Source: an uncultured Tenacibaculum sp. (GTDB lineage Bacteria > Bacteroidota > Bacteroidia > Flavobacteriales > Flavobacteriaceae). From it: a DNA stretch of 64,000 bases. Shown in pieces: positions 13,891 to 22,667 of the stretch. The DNA is taken from NCBI RefSeq assembly GCF_947502995.1, contig NZ_CANNBW010000014.1, positions 1 through 64,000 on the forward strand, read 5' to 3'. Under the pieces are notes generated by a model. That model was not told the origin of the DNA. It worked only from the letters and a program-made list of their open reading frames with translations, and made no database searches. The number at the start of each line of letters is the position of its first letter. Positions within the stretch are counted from its first letter, which is position 1. Made by a program: the position numbers and the translations under genes.

Positions 13891-15057
13891 ATGGATAAAG
13901 ATTTTAAAATGGTTGCAACAACCATTTCTGGACTAGAAGGTGTTTTGGCCGATGAGCTAAGAAAACTAGGTGCTAGAGAGGTAAAAGAAGCAATTAGAAG
14001 TGTACATTTTAGAGGAGATAAAGGTTTTTTATATAAAGCAAATATTGCACTAAGAACAGCAATTAGAATTTTAAAACCTATTAAACGTAGTAAAGTTTTT
14101 GATGAAGAAGATTTATATGAAGCAATTCAACGTGTAAAATGGGAACGTTTATTAGATGTTGATGGAACTTTTGCTATAGATGCTGTTGTTTATTCTAGAA
14201 ACTTTACTTCAAACTCTCACTATATAGCATTAAAGTCTAAAGATGCTATTGCAGATTATTTTGTGCATAAGTATAAGAAAAGACCCAATGTAGATTTAAA
14301 ATATCCTGATGTAAAAGTTCACATTCATATTCATAAGGAATGGTTAACAATTTCCTTAGATAGTTCTGGAGATTCTTTGCATAAAAGAGGATATAGAAGT
14401 GCTACGAATATTGCACCAATTAATGAGGTTTTAGCAGCTGGATTAATTTTACTTTCAGGATATAAAGGAGAAGAAAATTTTATTGATCCTATGTGTGGTT
14501 CTGGAACTTTATTAATTGAAGCAGCCATGATCGCAAATAATATTCCTGCAAATATCAATAGAAAACATTTTGCTTTTGAGAATTGGAAGGATTACGATGA
14601 AGATTTATATTTTATAATTCAAGATTCTTTGTTGAAGAAAATCCGTAATGCTCATTATAAAATTATGGGGTTTGATAAAGCTCCTTCTGCAGTTAAAAAA
14701 GCAAGACAAAATATTATCAATGCAAATTTAGAAGAGTTTGTAGGAGTTCATCATGTGAATTTCTTTAATTCTAAAAAAGAAGTATTTGGTAAAACAACAA
14801 TTTTGTTTAATCCACCTTACGGAGAACGTTTAAATATAAATATTGAAGAGTTTTATAGAAGTATAGGAGATACCTTAAAACATGGTTACCCAAACTCTAC
14901 AGCTTGGTTAATTACTTCAGATTTTAATGCTTTAAAGTTTGTTGGATTACGAACATCGAAAAGATTACCAATAAAAAATGGTGATTTAGATTGTCGTTTT
15001 GTAAAGTATGAACTTTATGAAGGAAGTAAAAAAACAAAGAAGTTTAGCGAAAGCTAA
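13891..15057 (+). CDS. THUMP-domain RNA methyltransferase (RlmL/Trm-like)
   Basis: A 388-aa enzyme of the COG0116 type, predicted to methylate guanine N2 in rRNA or tRNA. It has an N-terminal ferredoxin-like/THUMP RNA-binding region (about 5-160) and a Rossmann methyltransferase domain (about 165-375). SAM motif I appears as DPMCGSGTLLIEAAM (about 199-213) and the catalytic motif IV as NPPYGERL (about 308-315). Unlike E. coli RlmL it has no second RlmK domain. Its last codons lie inside an 18-bp-stem hairpin that also serves as the terminator. Confidence 0.92.
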   Translation: MDKDFKMVATTISGLEGVLADELRKLGAREVKEAIRSVHFRGDKGFLYKANIALRTAIRILKPIKRSKVFDEEDLYEAIQRVKWERLLDVDGTFAIDAVVYSRNFTSNSHYIALKSKDAIADYFVHKYKKRPNVDLKYPDVKVHIHIHKEWLTISLDSSGDSLHKRGYRSATNIAPINEVLAAGLILLSGYKGEENFIDPMCGSGTLLIEAAMIANNIPANINRKHFAFENWKDYDEDLYFIIQDSLLKKIRNAHYKIMGFDKAPSAVKKARQNIINANLEEFVGVHHVNFFNSKKEVFGKTTILFNPPYGERLNINIEEFYRSIGDTLKHGYPNSTAWLITSDFNALKFVGLRTSKRLPIKNGDLDCRFVKYELYEGSKKTKKFSES

Positions 15058-15070
15058 ACTTCTTTGTTTT
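15031..15070 (+). terminator. 18-bp-stem hairpin with GAAA loop overlapping the stop codon
   Basis: Arms 15031-15048 and 15053-15070 are perfectly complementary, with a GAAA tetraloop. The hairpin contains the last codons and the stop (15055-15057) of the THUMP methyltransferase gene. Only a weak T-run follows, so it may stabilise the mRNA end as well as terminate. It also faces the convergent pentapeptide gene. Confidence 0.7.
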
Positions 15071-15090
15071 GGGTAAAATGGTTTACTTAT

Positions 15091-15858
15091 TTATTTTTTG
15101 AATAAATAGTTGTTAAAACTTCTACCGTTTATTTTAGTGTATTTTGAGTCTATATCATAATTTACAATCATATTTTTTACATCAAACTCTCCAGATACTT
15201 CCATGTATTTGATGTTTAAATCCTCTTCAAACTTTACGTTATTAAAAGAAACGCCTCCGTTAAATTCTGTATACTTGAACGTTGCAGTTTCTTGAAAAAT
15301 CGAATTAGCAAAACTTACATGCTTTCTAAACTTAGCGTATTTAAAAGTAGCAGGTTCATCGAAGTTTGTGTTTTTAAAAGTGATGTCTCTATCGAACGAA
15401 GCATATTTAAAAGTAGTATCTTCTAAAAACTTAGATCCACTAAAATCTGTGTTGTATTCAAAATCTGAATATTTAAACATTGATTTTCCTTCAAAAGTAC
15501 AGTCTCTAAATGTTACATCGTCTTCAAAATTTGCGATAAACGTATACCCGCTATCTTCATGTGGTATGTAAGCCAATACATCGTCTTTAAAAACACAGTT
15601 AACAAAAGAAATTTTACTAATAATTTGCTTTTCAACAGTGTTAGAACCACCATTATTCCACCATCTTCTTCTTTTTGGTAAGTTTGGTAAAGCTTTATCC
15701 ATATAAGTTAAGTCTAAAATACCAACTACAGTAGCATTACTAATGGTAATATTTTCTTCTTTTTCTATAGCCTTTAAAATTTCGCTAGCATTTACGGTTT
15801 TCTGTGCAATTAATACAGAAGTCATAAAAAATACTAGTAGTGTTGTAATTGTTCTCAT
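15091..15858 (-). CDS. Exported pentapeptide-repeat-like protein
   Basis: A 255-aa protein with an N-terminal signal peptide (about 1-18, ending LIAQ). Residues 95-235 show repeating units centred on Phe every five residues (FKYSDFEYNTDFSGSKF, TFKYASFDRDITFKNTNF), the mark of a right-handed quadrilateral beta-helix. The recurrent TFKYAxF unit is noticeable. A basic WWNNGG segment near 65-72 precedes the helix. Exported pentapeptide proteins of this kind are common in Flavobacteriia but have no established role. It appears monocistronic. Confidence 0.82.
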   Translation of the reverse strand: MRTITTLLVFFMTSVLIAQKTVNASEILKAIEKEENITISNATVVGILDLTYMDKALPNLPKRRRWWNNGGSNTVEKQIISKISFVNCVFKDDVLAYIPHEDSGYTFIANFEDDVTFRDCTFEGKSMFKYSDFEYNTDFSGSKFLEDTTFKYASFDRDITFKNTNFDEPATFKYAKFRKHVSFANSIFQETATFKYTEFNGGVSFNNVKFEEDLNIKYMEVSGEFDVKNMIVNYDIDSKYTKINGRSFNNYLFKK

Positions 15859-15912
15859 GATTTAAATAGTTTACTTATTTATTCTAAAGACAACGACATT
15901 TTTAATATGTTA

Positions 15913-15943
15913 CAAAAAAAAACGTCCAATATAAAATTGGACG
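15913..15943 (-). terminator. Terminator of the HU gene
   Basis: On the minus strand an 8-bp stem CGTCCAAT / ATTGGACG with a 5-nt loop is followed by a run of at least eight T. It lies just past the HU stop codon. Confidence 0.9.
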
Positions 15944-15969
15944 CCTGTATACTGTTTAGTGCTTGATTA

Positions 15970-16242
15970 TTAGTTTACAGAATCACTTAAACCAGCACCT
16001 GCTTTAAATTTTACAACATTCTTAGCAGCGATTTGAATTTCTTTTCCAGTTTGAGGATTTCTTCCGCTTCTTGCAGCTCTTTGAGAAACTGACCAAGTTC
16101 CCCAACCAACTAAAGCTACTTTGTCACCTTTCTTTAAAGCGCTAGTTACATTGTTAGTTAAAGAATCTAATGCAGCTTTAGCAGCAGCTTTAGAAATTCC
16201 TGCATCAGCAGCCATTGCGTCGATTAACTCAGACTTGTTCAT
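15970..16242 (-). CDS. HU-family DNA-binding protein
   Basis: A 90-aa histone-like protein that bends and compacts DNA as a dimer. The whole length matches HU/IHF: an N-terminal helical part ([18 protein letters not shown]), a beta-arm region with the signature [23 protein letters not shown] and a short C-terminal tail. It is a single-gene unit with its own promoter (16293-16322) and terminator (15913-15943). Confidence 0.96.
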   Translation of the reverse strand: MNKSELIDAMAADAGISKAAAKAALDSLTNNVTSALKKGDKVALVGWGTWSVSQRAARSGRNPQTGKEIQIAAKNVVKFKAGAGLSDSVN

Positions 16243-16292
16243 AATTTGTAGATTTTAAAATTAATTAATAAATTTTTTGCTTTAACGCTTAA

Positions 16293-16322
16293 CAAATATA
16301 GATTTAATGGGGTATTGTGCAA
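16293..16322 (-). promoter_or_regulatory. Promoter of the HU gene
   Basis: On the minus strand TTG (16320-16322) is separated by 19 bp from TATATTTG (16293-16300). This is a good fit to the Bacteroidota -33/-7 arrangement. The proposed start of transcription lies about 45 bp before the HU ATG. Confidence 0.7.
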
Positions 16323-16344
16323 GTTACAGCCCTAAAAAACTAAG

Positions 16345-16378
16345 GATTTGTTAATAAAAACCCTCGATTTGTTAATAA
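16345..16378. repeat. Two 13-bp direct repeats 21 bp apart, upstream of HU
   Basis: GATTTGTTAATAA occurs at 16345-16357 and again at 16366-16378, a spacing of two DNA turns. Both lie just upstream of the HU -33 box. GGTTAAAA also occurs twice nearby. A regulator binding on one face of the DNA is possible. Confidence 0.5.
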
Positions 16379-16427
16379 CCATAGGTTAAAAAAGGTTAAA
16401 ATACGTCAAACCCCTATGAATAAAGGG

Positions 16428-17372
16428 CTACAGCGCCTTAGCTTTATCTATAAATGTAAATCCATTTAATAAACTAGCAGCATCTAGTTTTTTCTTGCCA
16501 GAAATTTTTATTTCATCAATAATAAGGAAGCCATCTTTAACCGCCACTTTTATTTCTTTCTTGGTTGTTAATATTGTACCTATTTCAATATTATGATCCT
16601 CTTTTTGCTTTGAAACTCCATAAATTTTAGCAGAAATCTCATCTTCACCATTTATTATAGTAGTCCAAGCTGCCGGGTATGGATTTAATCCACGAATATG
16701 ATTATAGATCTCATCTAGAGATTTAGACCAATCAATTTTACAATTGTGAGGAAATAATTTAGGTGCAGCTTTTTCTTCTAGTTCAGGCTGTTTTGTTGTT
16801 GTTACATTTTCAGAGGCAATTAAATCGACAGTTTCTACAACTAAATCAGCTCCTAAATACATTAATTTGTCATGTAGCTCACCAACGATTTCATTAGAAG
16901 TGATATCAATTTCTTTTTGTAAAATAATTTCTCCTGTATCAATTTTGTCATCAATAAAGAAAGTAGTTACACCTGTTTTGGTTTCACCATTTATTATAGC
17001 CCAATTAATTGGAGCTGCACCTCTATATTCAGGTAGTAAAGATGCATGTAAATTAAATGTACCGTATTTTGGCATTTTCCAAACTACAGTAGGTAACATT
17101 CTAAACGCTACTACAATTTGTAAATCGGCGTTTAAATCACTTAATTCTTGAACAAATGAATCTGCTTTTAAGTTTTTTGGTTGTAAAACTTTAAGGTTTT
17201 GAGAAACTGCATATTTTTTTACTGCAGACTCGTTAAGTTTTCTTCCTCTACCAGCAGGTTTATCAGGAGCTGTAATTACTCCAACAATAGTGTAGTTTTG
17301 CTCTACAAGTTTTTTTAAAATGGTAACTGCAAAATCTGGAGTTCCCATAAAAACAATTCTTAAATCTTTCAT
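16428..17372 (-). CDS. fmt: Methionyl-tRNA formyltransferase
   Basis: Fmt formylates initiator Met-tRNA for translation initiation. The 314-aa length fits. The N-terminal formyltransferase domain (1-190) has GTPDFAVTILKKL, the folate-binding/catalytic region FNLHASLLPEYRGAAPINWA (about 107-126) and the DTGEIILQKE segment. The C-terminal domain (about 205-300) includes NPYPAAWT. It starts directly after the recQ stop (TAA-ATG), so the two genes are co-transcribed. The partner def gene is elsewhere in this window (44230). Confidence 0.97.
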   Translation of the reverse strand: MKDLRIVFMGTPDFAVTILKKLVEQNYTIVGVITAPDKPAGRGRKLNESAVKKYAVSQNLKVLQPKNLKADSFVQELSDLNADLQIVVAFRMLPTVVWKMPKYGTFNLHASLLPEYRGAAPINWAIINGETKTGVTTFFIDDKIDTGEIILQKEIDITSNEIVGELHDKLMYLGADLVVETVDLIASENVTTTKQPELEEKAAPKLFPHNCKIDWSKSLDEIYNHIRGLNPYPAAWTTIINGEDEISAKIYGVSKQKEDHNIEIGTILTTKKEIKVAVKDGFLIIDEIKISGKKKLDAASLLNGFTFIDKAKAL

Positions 17373-19256
17373 TTATACAAGTAAATACGTGTTATAATTT
17401 GTTACTTTAATTTTTTCTTCCGCAAGTAATTTTCGCAAATGTATTAAAATGTCTCTTTCTTTATAATTTAATATTTGACAGATTTCTCTGGAAGATATTT
17501 CTGTTCGTTCTTTAATAAGATTTAATATTTGAGATGAAACATCAATAATTTTTTCTTTTCTTAAACAAACATCGCATGTGTTACACACTTTAGGATTTTC
17601 TTCTCCAAAATAGGAGAGGAGTTGAACACTTCTGCAAACAGTATCATTTTTAATAAATTGAATTAAGTTTTTAATTTTTTCATGCTTATAACTTAATAGC
17701 TGGGTAATTTTCTTGGATGACCTATTTATTGTTAAATCATCTTCTCTTGGATGTAAAAAATATAAAGTACTGTTTTTTGAAGATTTTTTATAATTAATAA
17801 TTTGATCTATATGTAATTCATTGAGAATATCAATAACTCTTGTAGAAGTGATTCCTACAAGTTTTCCAATAGTGAATTCATTTATTTGTACTTCTTGTTC
17901 AAATAGTCCACCATACATTCTTAAAAGTGTATCAATAAACTTAATTTTCCGACCATTAGCAGACTTATAGGAATTTAATTGATTATGATGAATTAAAAAT
18001 TGTAATGTTGATTTCTTCTGACTAAAATGATTTAACTCAATAATCCCAAAATTATTCAATATTTGAAGGATGTTAAATACTTTTCTAGTAGGTAAGTTAT
18101 ATACATTACAGAATTCTAAAATATTAAAATCGAAGCCTGTTTCTACCAATTCTCCTTTTGCGATTTGATAGTACTGATATAATTTAGCGTGAGTAAATTT
18201 TATTTCTTTTAGAGTAGGTTGAGAACTTTCAAAAAGATTTAAAGTAAGTTTTATATCACTTTCATTCGTTAGTGTAATAGCATACGAATTATCACTATTT
18301 CTTCCAGCTCTTCCGGCTTCTTGTACATAATTTTCTATAGAACTAGGAATATTATAATGTATAACAACTTTAACATCCGGACGATCTATTCCCATACCAA
18401 AAGCATTTGTGGCTACCATAATAGGAGTTCTATTATTCATCCAGCTTTTATAAGCTACTTCTTTTTCTATAGCTGATAAACCAGCATGGTATGAAGCAGA
18501 TTTAAAACCATTTGCATTTAAAAAGTTTGAAATTTCTACAGTTTTTTTTCTAGAACTCACATAAACTATTGCAGGAGAGTTTATTTTGGTAAATATTTCT
18601 TTGAGTCTGTATAATTTATCTTCGCTCTTTAAAATACGATAGCTTAAGTTCGGTTTGTAAAAAGACTTCTTAAAAAGAATAGGTTCTTTTAAATGTAATG
18701 TACTATCTATATCTACTAAAACTTTTTTGGTAGCTGTAGCAGTTAACGCTATAATCGGCGTATCGTTTTTTAGTTCTTTTAAAATAGATAATTCTGCGTA
18801 CGATGGTCTAAAATCATGTCCCCATTCAGAAATACAGTGAGCTTCATCAATAGCGAAAAAAGAAATTGGTAATTGTTTTATTTTTTCTTGAATGAATTTA
18901 GATTGAATTCGTTCTGGAGATAAGTATAAAAATTTATAATTTCCAAATTTAAGATTATCAAAAATACGAACGACTTCATCTTGAGAGCTTCCAGCAGGAA
19001 TATGAAAAGCTTTAATCCCTTTTGCGTCTAAACTATTAACTTGATCGTTAATTAACGCAATAAGAGGAGAAACTACAATACAAATACCTTCTTTTATAAG
19101 TGCAGGAATTTGATAACATATTGATTTTCCACCACCAGTTGGAAGTAAGGCAATTGTATCTTTATCATTTAAAACAGATTCAATTATTTCTAATTGTTGA
19201 GTTCTAAATGTATCAAAACCCCAATATCTTTTTAATATATCTACTGGGCTATTCAC
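17373..19256 (-). CDS. recQ: RecQ-family ATP-dependent DNA helicase
   Basis: A 3'-5' DNA helicase of 627 aa acting in recombination and replication-fork repair. Walker A is LLPTGGGKSICYQIP (about 38-52), the DEAH box is FAIDEAHCISEWGHDFRPSY (about 134-153) and motif VI is QEAGRAGRN. The zinc-binding/RQC region has a Cys cluster near residue 560 (CRSVQLLSYF, VCNTCDVC), and a winged-helix-like end follows. No separate HRDC domain is seen, as in other shorter Bacteroidota RecQ proteins. It is the middle gene of an ATPase-recQ-fmt operon. Confidence 0.93.
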   Translation of the reverse strand: MNSPVDILKRYWGFDTFRTQQLEIIESVLNDKDTIALLPTGGGKSICYQIPALIKEGICIVVSPLIALINDQVNSLDAKGIKAFHIPAGSSQDEVVRIFDNLKFGNYKFLYLSPERIQSKFIQEKIKQLPISFFAIDEAHCISEWGHDFRPSYAELSILKELKNDTPIIALTATATKKVLVDIDSTLHLKEPILFKKSFYKPNLSYRILKSEDKLYRLKEIFTKINSPAIVYVSSRKKTVEISNFLNANGFKSASYHAGLSAIEKEVAYKSWMNNRTPIMVATNAFGMGIDRPDVKVVIHYNIPSSIENYVQEAGRAGRNSDNSYAITLTNESDIKLTLNLFESSQPTLKEIKFTHAKLYQYYQIAKGELVETGFDFNILEFCNVYNLPTRKVFNILQILNNFGIIELNHFSQKKSTLQFLIHHNQLNSYKSANGRKIKFIDTLLRMYGGLFEQEVQINEFTIGKLVGITSTRVIDILNELHIDQIINYKKSSKNSTLYFLHPREDDLTINRSSKKITQLLSYKHEKIKNLIQFIKNDTVCRSVQLLSYFGEENPKVCNTCDVCLRKEKIIDVSSQILNLIKERTEISSREICQILNYKERDILIHLRKLLAEEKIKVTNYNTYLLV

Positions 19257-19259
19257 GAT

Positions 19260-19790
19260 TTAAATATTATTCAAGATAAAGAAGCACCTGTTTCTAACAC
19301 TATCAAAAGGAACATTTATAATTTCATAACCTAAATCTGAATAGGCTTTATTTAAAAACATACTGATTTTTTCAGCTTGTTCAAAAGTTTCATAACGTTC
19401 ATTATCAGATTTGTAAATATCTTTCCAAGGTAAGAATTGAAATACTTTGGTATATCTATACTTTTTGCTTTTTTCTAAAAAAACTTCGGGTACTTCAGTA
19501 TTAAAATATTGTAAATAAGCATGAACACTAGGAATTCCTCTATCAAAAAAAACAATTTCTTTGCTAGAATTATCTGCATTTATGTATTGTTTTTCTCTAC
19601 CTTCAAGTAATTTATAACTAAACAAAAGAGGGTCTGTAAGAAAAAGTTGATCGATACCTTGTTCTTGTGCTTCTCTAGTTACTTCTCTAGAAACTTCAGG
19701 CATACATTTGTAACCTCTTCTTTTTAAGTATCTTAAAACTGAAGATTTTCCTGTGCCTGGTCCGCCAATAAAAACAATTTTTTGTTGCAT
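19260..19790 (-). CDS. P-loop ATPase (AAA_28 type)
   Basis: A 176-aa cytoplasmic protein with Walker A FIGGPGTGKSSVLRYL at its start and a Walker-B-like IVFFDRGIPSVHAYL near residue 85. Size and pattern match the AAA_28/NadR-like small ATPases or kinases of Bacteroidota. It lies 3 bp upstream of recQ, so it probably shares its transcript. Whether it phosphorylates a small molecule or aids DNA metabolism is not known. Confidence 0.82.
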   Translation of the reverse strand: MQQKIVFIGGPGTGKSSVLRYLKRRGYKCMPEVSREVTREAQEQGIDQLFLTDPLLFSYKLLEGREKQYINADNSSKEIVFFDRGIPSVHAYLQYFNTEVPEVFLEKSKKYRYTKVFQFLPWKDIYKSDNERYETFEQAEKISMFLNKAYSDLGYEIINVPFDSVRNRCFFILNNI

Positions 19791-19834
19791 GACGCAAAAA
19801 TACTAGATTCGCCAGTTATATATAATAAATAGTG

Positions 19835-19842
19835 TAATTTTG
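19835..19842 (+). promoter_or_regulatory. Putative -7 box for the DUF493 operon
   Basis: TAATTTTG matches TAnnTTTG, 65 bp before the DUF493 gene. No -33 box was identified. Confidence 0.35.
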
Positions 19843-19907
19843 TGTTCAATTTTTATAATGAAGGTGTAGCTAGAACACAAGCTTAAATTAATTTACGTAA
19901 TTAAACT

Positions 19908-20189
19908 ATGTCTGATAGAGAAGCATTTTATGCAAATTTGAAAGAAAAATTAAACGAAACAACTAAATTTCCTACCAAATATTTATATAAATTTATAGTT
20001 CCTAGTGAAGACAAGAAAGTGGAACAAGTTCAAGATATTTTTAACAAAGGTGGTGCTGTAATCAATACTAGGAAATCTAGATCGGGAAAGTATACAAGTG
20101 TATCTATTCACTTGAACGTTTCTAGCGCAGATGAAGTAATCTCTTATTATCAACAAGCCGAAAAAATAGAAGGCATTATATCATTATAA
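19908..20189 (+). CDS. DUF493 (YbeD-like) family protein
   Basis: A 93-aa cytoplasmic protein with the ferredoxin-like DUF493 fold: FPTKYLYKFIVPSEDKK, a helix, then SRSGKYTSVSIHLNVSSADEVISYYQ. In E. coli YbeD sits near lipoate biosynthesis genes and may be regulatory; its function here is not known. It is the first gene of a plus-strand run with the PPIase and chaperone genes, 6 bp before the next gene. Confidence 0.88.
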   Translation: MSDREAFYANLKEKLNETTKFPTKYLYKFIVPSEDKKVEQVQDIFNKGGAVINTRKSRSGKYTSVSIHLNVSSADEVISYYQQAEKIEGIISL

Positions 20190-20195
20190 AACCTT

Positions 20196-21791
20196 ATGAA
20201 AACTACTCTTATTACCACGATTTCACTCTTTATTTCTTGTTTTCTTTTTGCACAAAAAGATGAAGTTCTTTTAACTATAAACGATGAACCAGTTTATGTT
20301 TCTGAGTTTAAAAGAGTTTATGAGAAGAATTTAGATCAGATTAAGGAAGAAGAAAAAGATGTAGATAAAAATTTGAATCTTTTCATTAATTACAAGTTAA
20401 AATTAATTGATGCTTATAAGTTAAAATTAGATACTTCCAAAACATATAAGAATGAACTAAGTTCATATAAGAATCAGTTAATGACACCTTATCTTCATGA
20501 TGATGAGTTCAAACAAAAAATGGTAAAGGAAGCTTATGATAGAACTGTTGAAGAAGTTAGAGCTAGTCATATTTTATTAGCTTATCCTAAAAAAGGTAAA
20601 AAAGATTCTATCGCTTTAAAGAAAAAACTAGAAGAAATAGGAAAACGAATTTTAAACGGTGAAGCTTTCGATAAGGTAGCTAAAGAAGTTTCTAGTGATC
20701 CTTCAGCGAAAATTAATGGAGGAGATTTAGGCTATTTTTCAGCATTTAGAATGGTATATCAATTTGAAGATGCAGCTTACAAAACTAAAGTTGGAGAGGT
20801 TTCTAAACCTTTTGGAACTAGATTTGGATATCATATTTTAAAAGTTACCGATAAAAGAAAGTCTAGAGGAGAAGTTGAAGCAGCACATATTTTAATACGT
20901 GATACTGAAGCAAAAGGAAAAGCGAAAGTAGATTCTATTTATCAACAATTATTAGGTGGGGCTAATTTTGAGGATGTAGCGAAAAAATATTCTGAAGATA
21001 AAGGTTCTGCAAATTATGGAGGTAAATTACCAAGGTTTGGTTCTGGTAGAATGGTGTTAACGTTTGAGAATGCTGTAATGGACTTACAGAAAGAAAATGA
21101 AATAAGTAAGCCTTTTAAAACTCGTTTTGGATGGCATATAGTGAAATTATTAAAAAAATATCCTGTTAAATCTTTTGATGAAGTGAAAGAGGATTTACAG
21201 CGTAAAATAAGAACAAGTAACAGAGGAAACTTATCTACACAACGTTTAATTAAGAAATTAAACAAAGATTACCAACCTACAGAGAATAAAAGTATAATTG
21301 AAAAGGTAGCAGCTAAAAAAGTCTTAACTAAAGAAGATTCTGTAGCTACAGTATACACTGTTCAAAACAAAAAATATGCATTAACTGAGTTTTTAGATTA
21401 TGCAAAGAACAAGCGATATTTATCTACAGAAGAATTATGGTCTAAATTTAAAGATCAAGAAATATTAAGTTATTACAAAAATAATCTTGAAAATATATTT
21501 CCTGAATATAAAAACACACTCCAAGAATATAAAGATGGATTATTGTTATTCGATTTAATGCAATTAAAAGTTTGGAATAAGTCTCAAAGTGAGAGTGAAG
21601 AATTTTTAGCCTTTTTCGACAAAAACAAGAAGAATTATAAAAGTGAAGACCTAGAAAAGGTTAGAGGAGAGGTTATTAACGATTATCAAAAATATTTAGA
21701 AGATACTTGGATTGATAACTTAAAATCTTCAAACAAGGTAAAGATTAATAAAAGAGTACTTAAAAGAGTTAAAAAAGCTTATAAACAATAA
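20196..21791 (+). CDS. Periplasmic peptidyl-prolyl isomerase with two parvulin domains
   Basis: A secreted (periplasmic) folding factor of 531 aa with a signal peptide (about 1-20, ending CFLFAQ). Two parvulin domains are visible: about residues 118-215 (ASHILLAYP, GGDLGYFSAFRMVYQFE, TRFGYHILKV) and about 225-325 (AAHILIRD, GGKLPRFGSGRMVLTFE, TRFGWHIVKL). A charged, helical C-terminal region of about 190 aa follows and may be a chaperone-like arm. It is the first of three SurA/PpiD-like factors in a row, probably serving outer-membrane protein assembly. Confidence 0.93.
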   Translation: MKTTLITTISLFISCFLFAQKDEVLLTINDEPVYVSEFKRVYEKNLDQIKEEEKDVDKNLNLFINYKLKLIDAYKLKLDTSKTYKNELSSYKNQLMTPYLHDDEFKQKMVKEAYDRTVEEVRASHILLAYPKKGKKDSIALKKKLEEIGKRILNGEAFDKVAKEVSSDPSAKINGGDLGYFSAFRMVYQFEDAAYKTKVGEVSKPFGTRFGYHILKVTDKRKSRGEVEAAHILIRDTEAKGKAKVDSIYQQLLGGANFEDVAKKYSEDKGSANYGGKLPRFGSGRMVLTFENAVMDLQKENEISKPFKTRFGWHIVKLLKKYPVKSFDEVKEDLQRKIRTSNRGNLSTQRLIKKLNKDYQPTENKSIIEKVAAKKVLTKEDSVATVYTVQNKKYALTEFLDYAKNKRYLSTEELWSKFKDQEILSYYKNNLENIFPEYKNTLQEYKDGLLLFDLMQLKVWNKSQSESEEFLAFFDKNKKNYKSEDLEKVRGEVINDYQKYLEDTWIDNLKSSNKVKINKRVLKRVKKAYKQ

Positions 21792-21800
21792 ACTAAATTA

Positions 21801-22667
21801 GTGAAGAAGGTCATTTTTACATTTTGTTTTTTAGCATTTCTATCATGTGATAAAATAAAAGAATTTATATCTACTGATACCGATAGTGATAATGAACCAG
21901 TAGTTGCTTCTGTAGGAGAAGTAAACTTGTACTTATCTGATGTCGCTAATGTTGTGCCGAGAGGAACTTCTAAAAATGACAGTTTAGTTTTAATTAAAAG
22001 CTACATAAATACTTGGGCTAAAGAGCAATTGTTGTTAAAAAAAGCTGAAGAAAATATTTCTGATGTTAATAACAAACAAATTAATGAGCTCGTAAAAAAT
22101 TACAAAGAAAGCTTATATATAAATGGCTATAAGGAAACTTTGATAAATCAACAGCTGGATACTATTATTTCAGAACAATCAATTCAGAAATACTACACAA
22201 ATAACAAGGATAACTTCAGATTGAATGAAGAATTACTTCAGTTAAAGTATATTTATTTTGGTAAAGATTTTTTAGATAAAAAAGAAGCGATAAAAAAGTT
22301 TCAATCTACTACAGTAGAGGATTTAGAAGATTTAGAAAACTTAACGATTAATTTTAAAGATTATATGTTGAGAGATTCATCTTGGGTAAGCTATGATGAT
22401 GTTTTGTTAAAAATCCCGCCATTTAGATATGAATCGAAAGAAAAACTGTTAAAAAAATCCAAATTCATTCAGAAAGAAGATAGTTTAGGAGTATATTTGG
22501 TCGCTGTGAATAATGTGCTAAAGAGAAACGAGATTGCTCCTTTGAGTTACATTAGAAGTAATATAAAGCAACTTATTTTACATAAACGTAAAATAGAATT
22601 AGTAAGAGAGATAGAAAAAACGTTGATTAATGATGCAATTAAAAACAATGAATTTAAAGAGTATTAG
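21801..22667 (+). CDS. SurA-like lipoprotein, parvulin domain not evident
   Basis: A 288-aa lipoprotein starting at GTG (21801) with the lipobox AFLSC and lipidated Cys at about residue 16. The sequence is helical and charged and resembles the N- and C-terminal arms of SurA-type chaperones (IINTWAKEQLLLKKAEE-like stretch; YYTNNKDNFRLNEE). The parvulin sequence motifs clear in both neighbours are not seen. Its end overlaps the next gene by 38 bp, giving strong translational coupling. It is probably a membrane-anchored chaperone partner in outer-membrane biogenesis. Confidence 0.78.
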   Translation: MKKVIFTFCFLAFLSCDKIKEFISTDTDSDNEPVVASVGEVNLYLSDVANVVPRGTSKNDSLVLIKSYINTWAKEQLLLKKAEENISDVNNKQINELVKNYKESLYINGYKETLINQQLDTIISEQSIQKYYTNNKDNFRLNEELLQLKYIYFGKDFLDKKEAIKKFQSTTVEDLEDLENLTINFKDYMLRDSSWVSYDDVLLKIPPFRYESKEKLLKKSKFIQKEDSLGVYLVAVNNVLKRNEIAPLSYIRSNIKQLILHKRKIELVREIEKTLINDAIKNNEFKEY

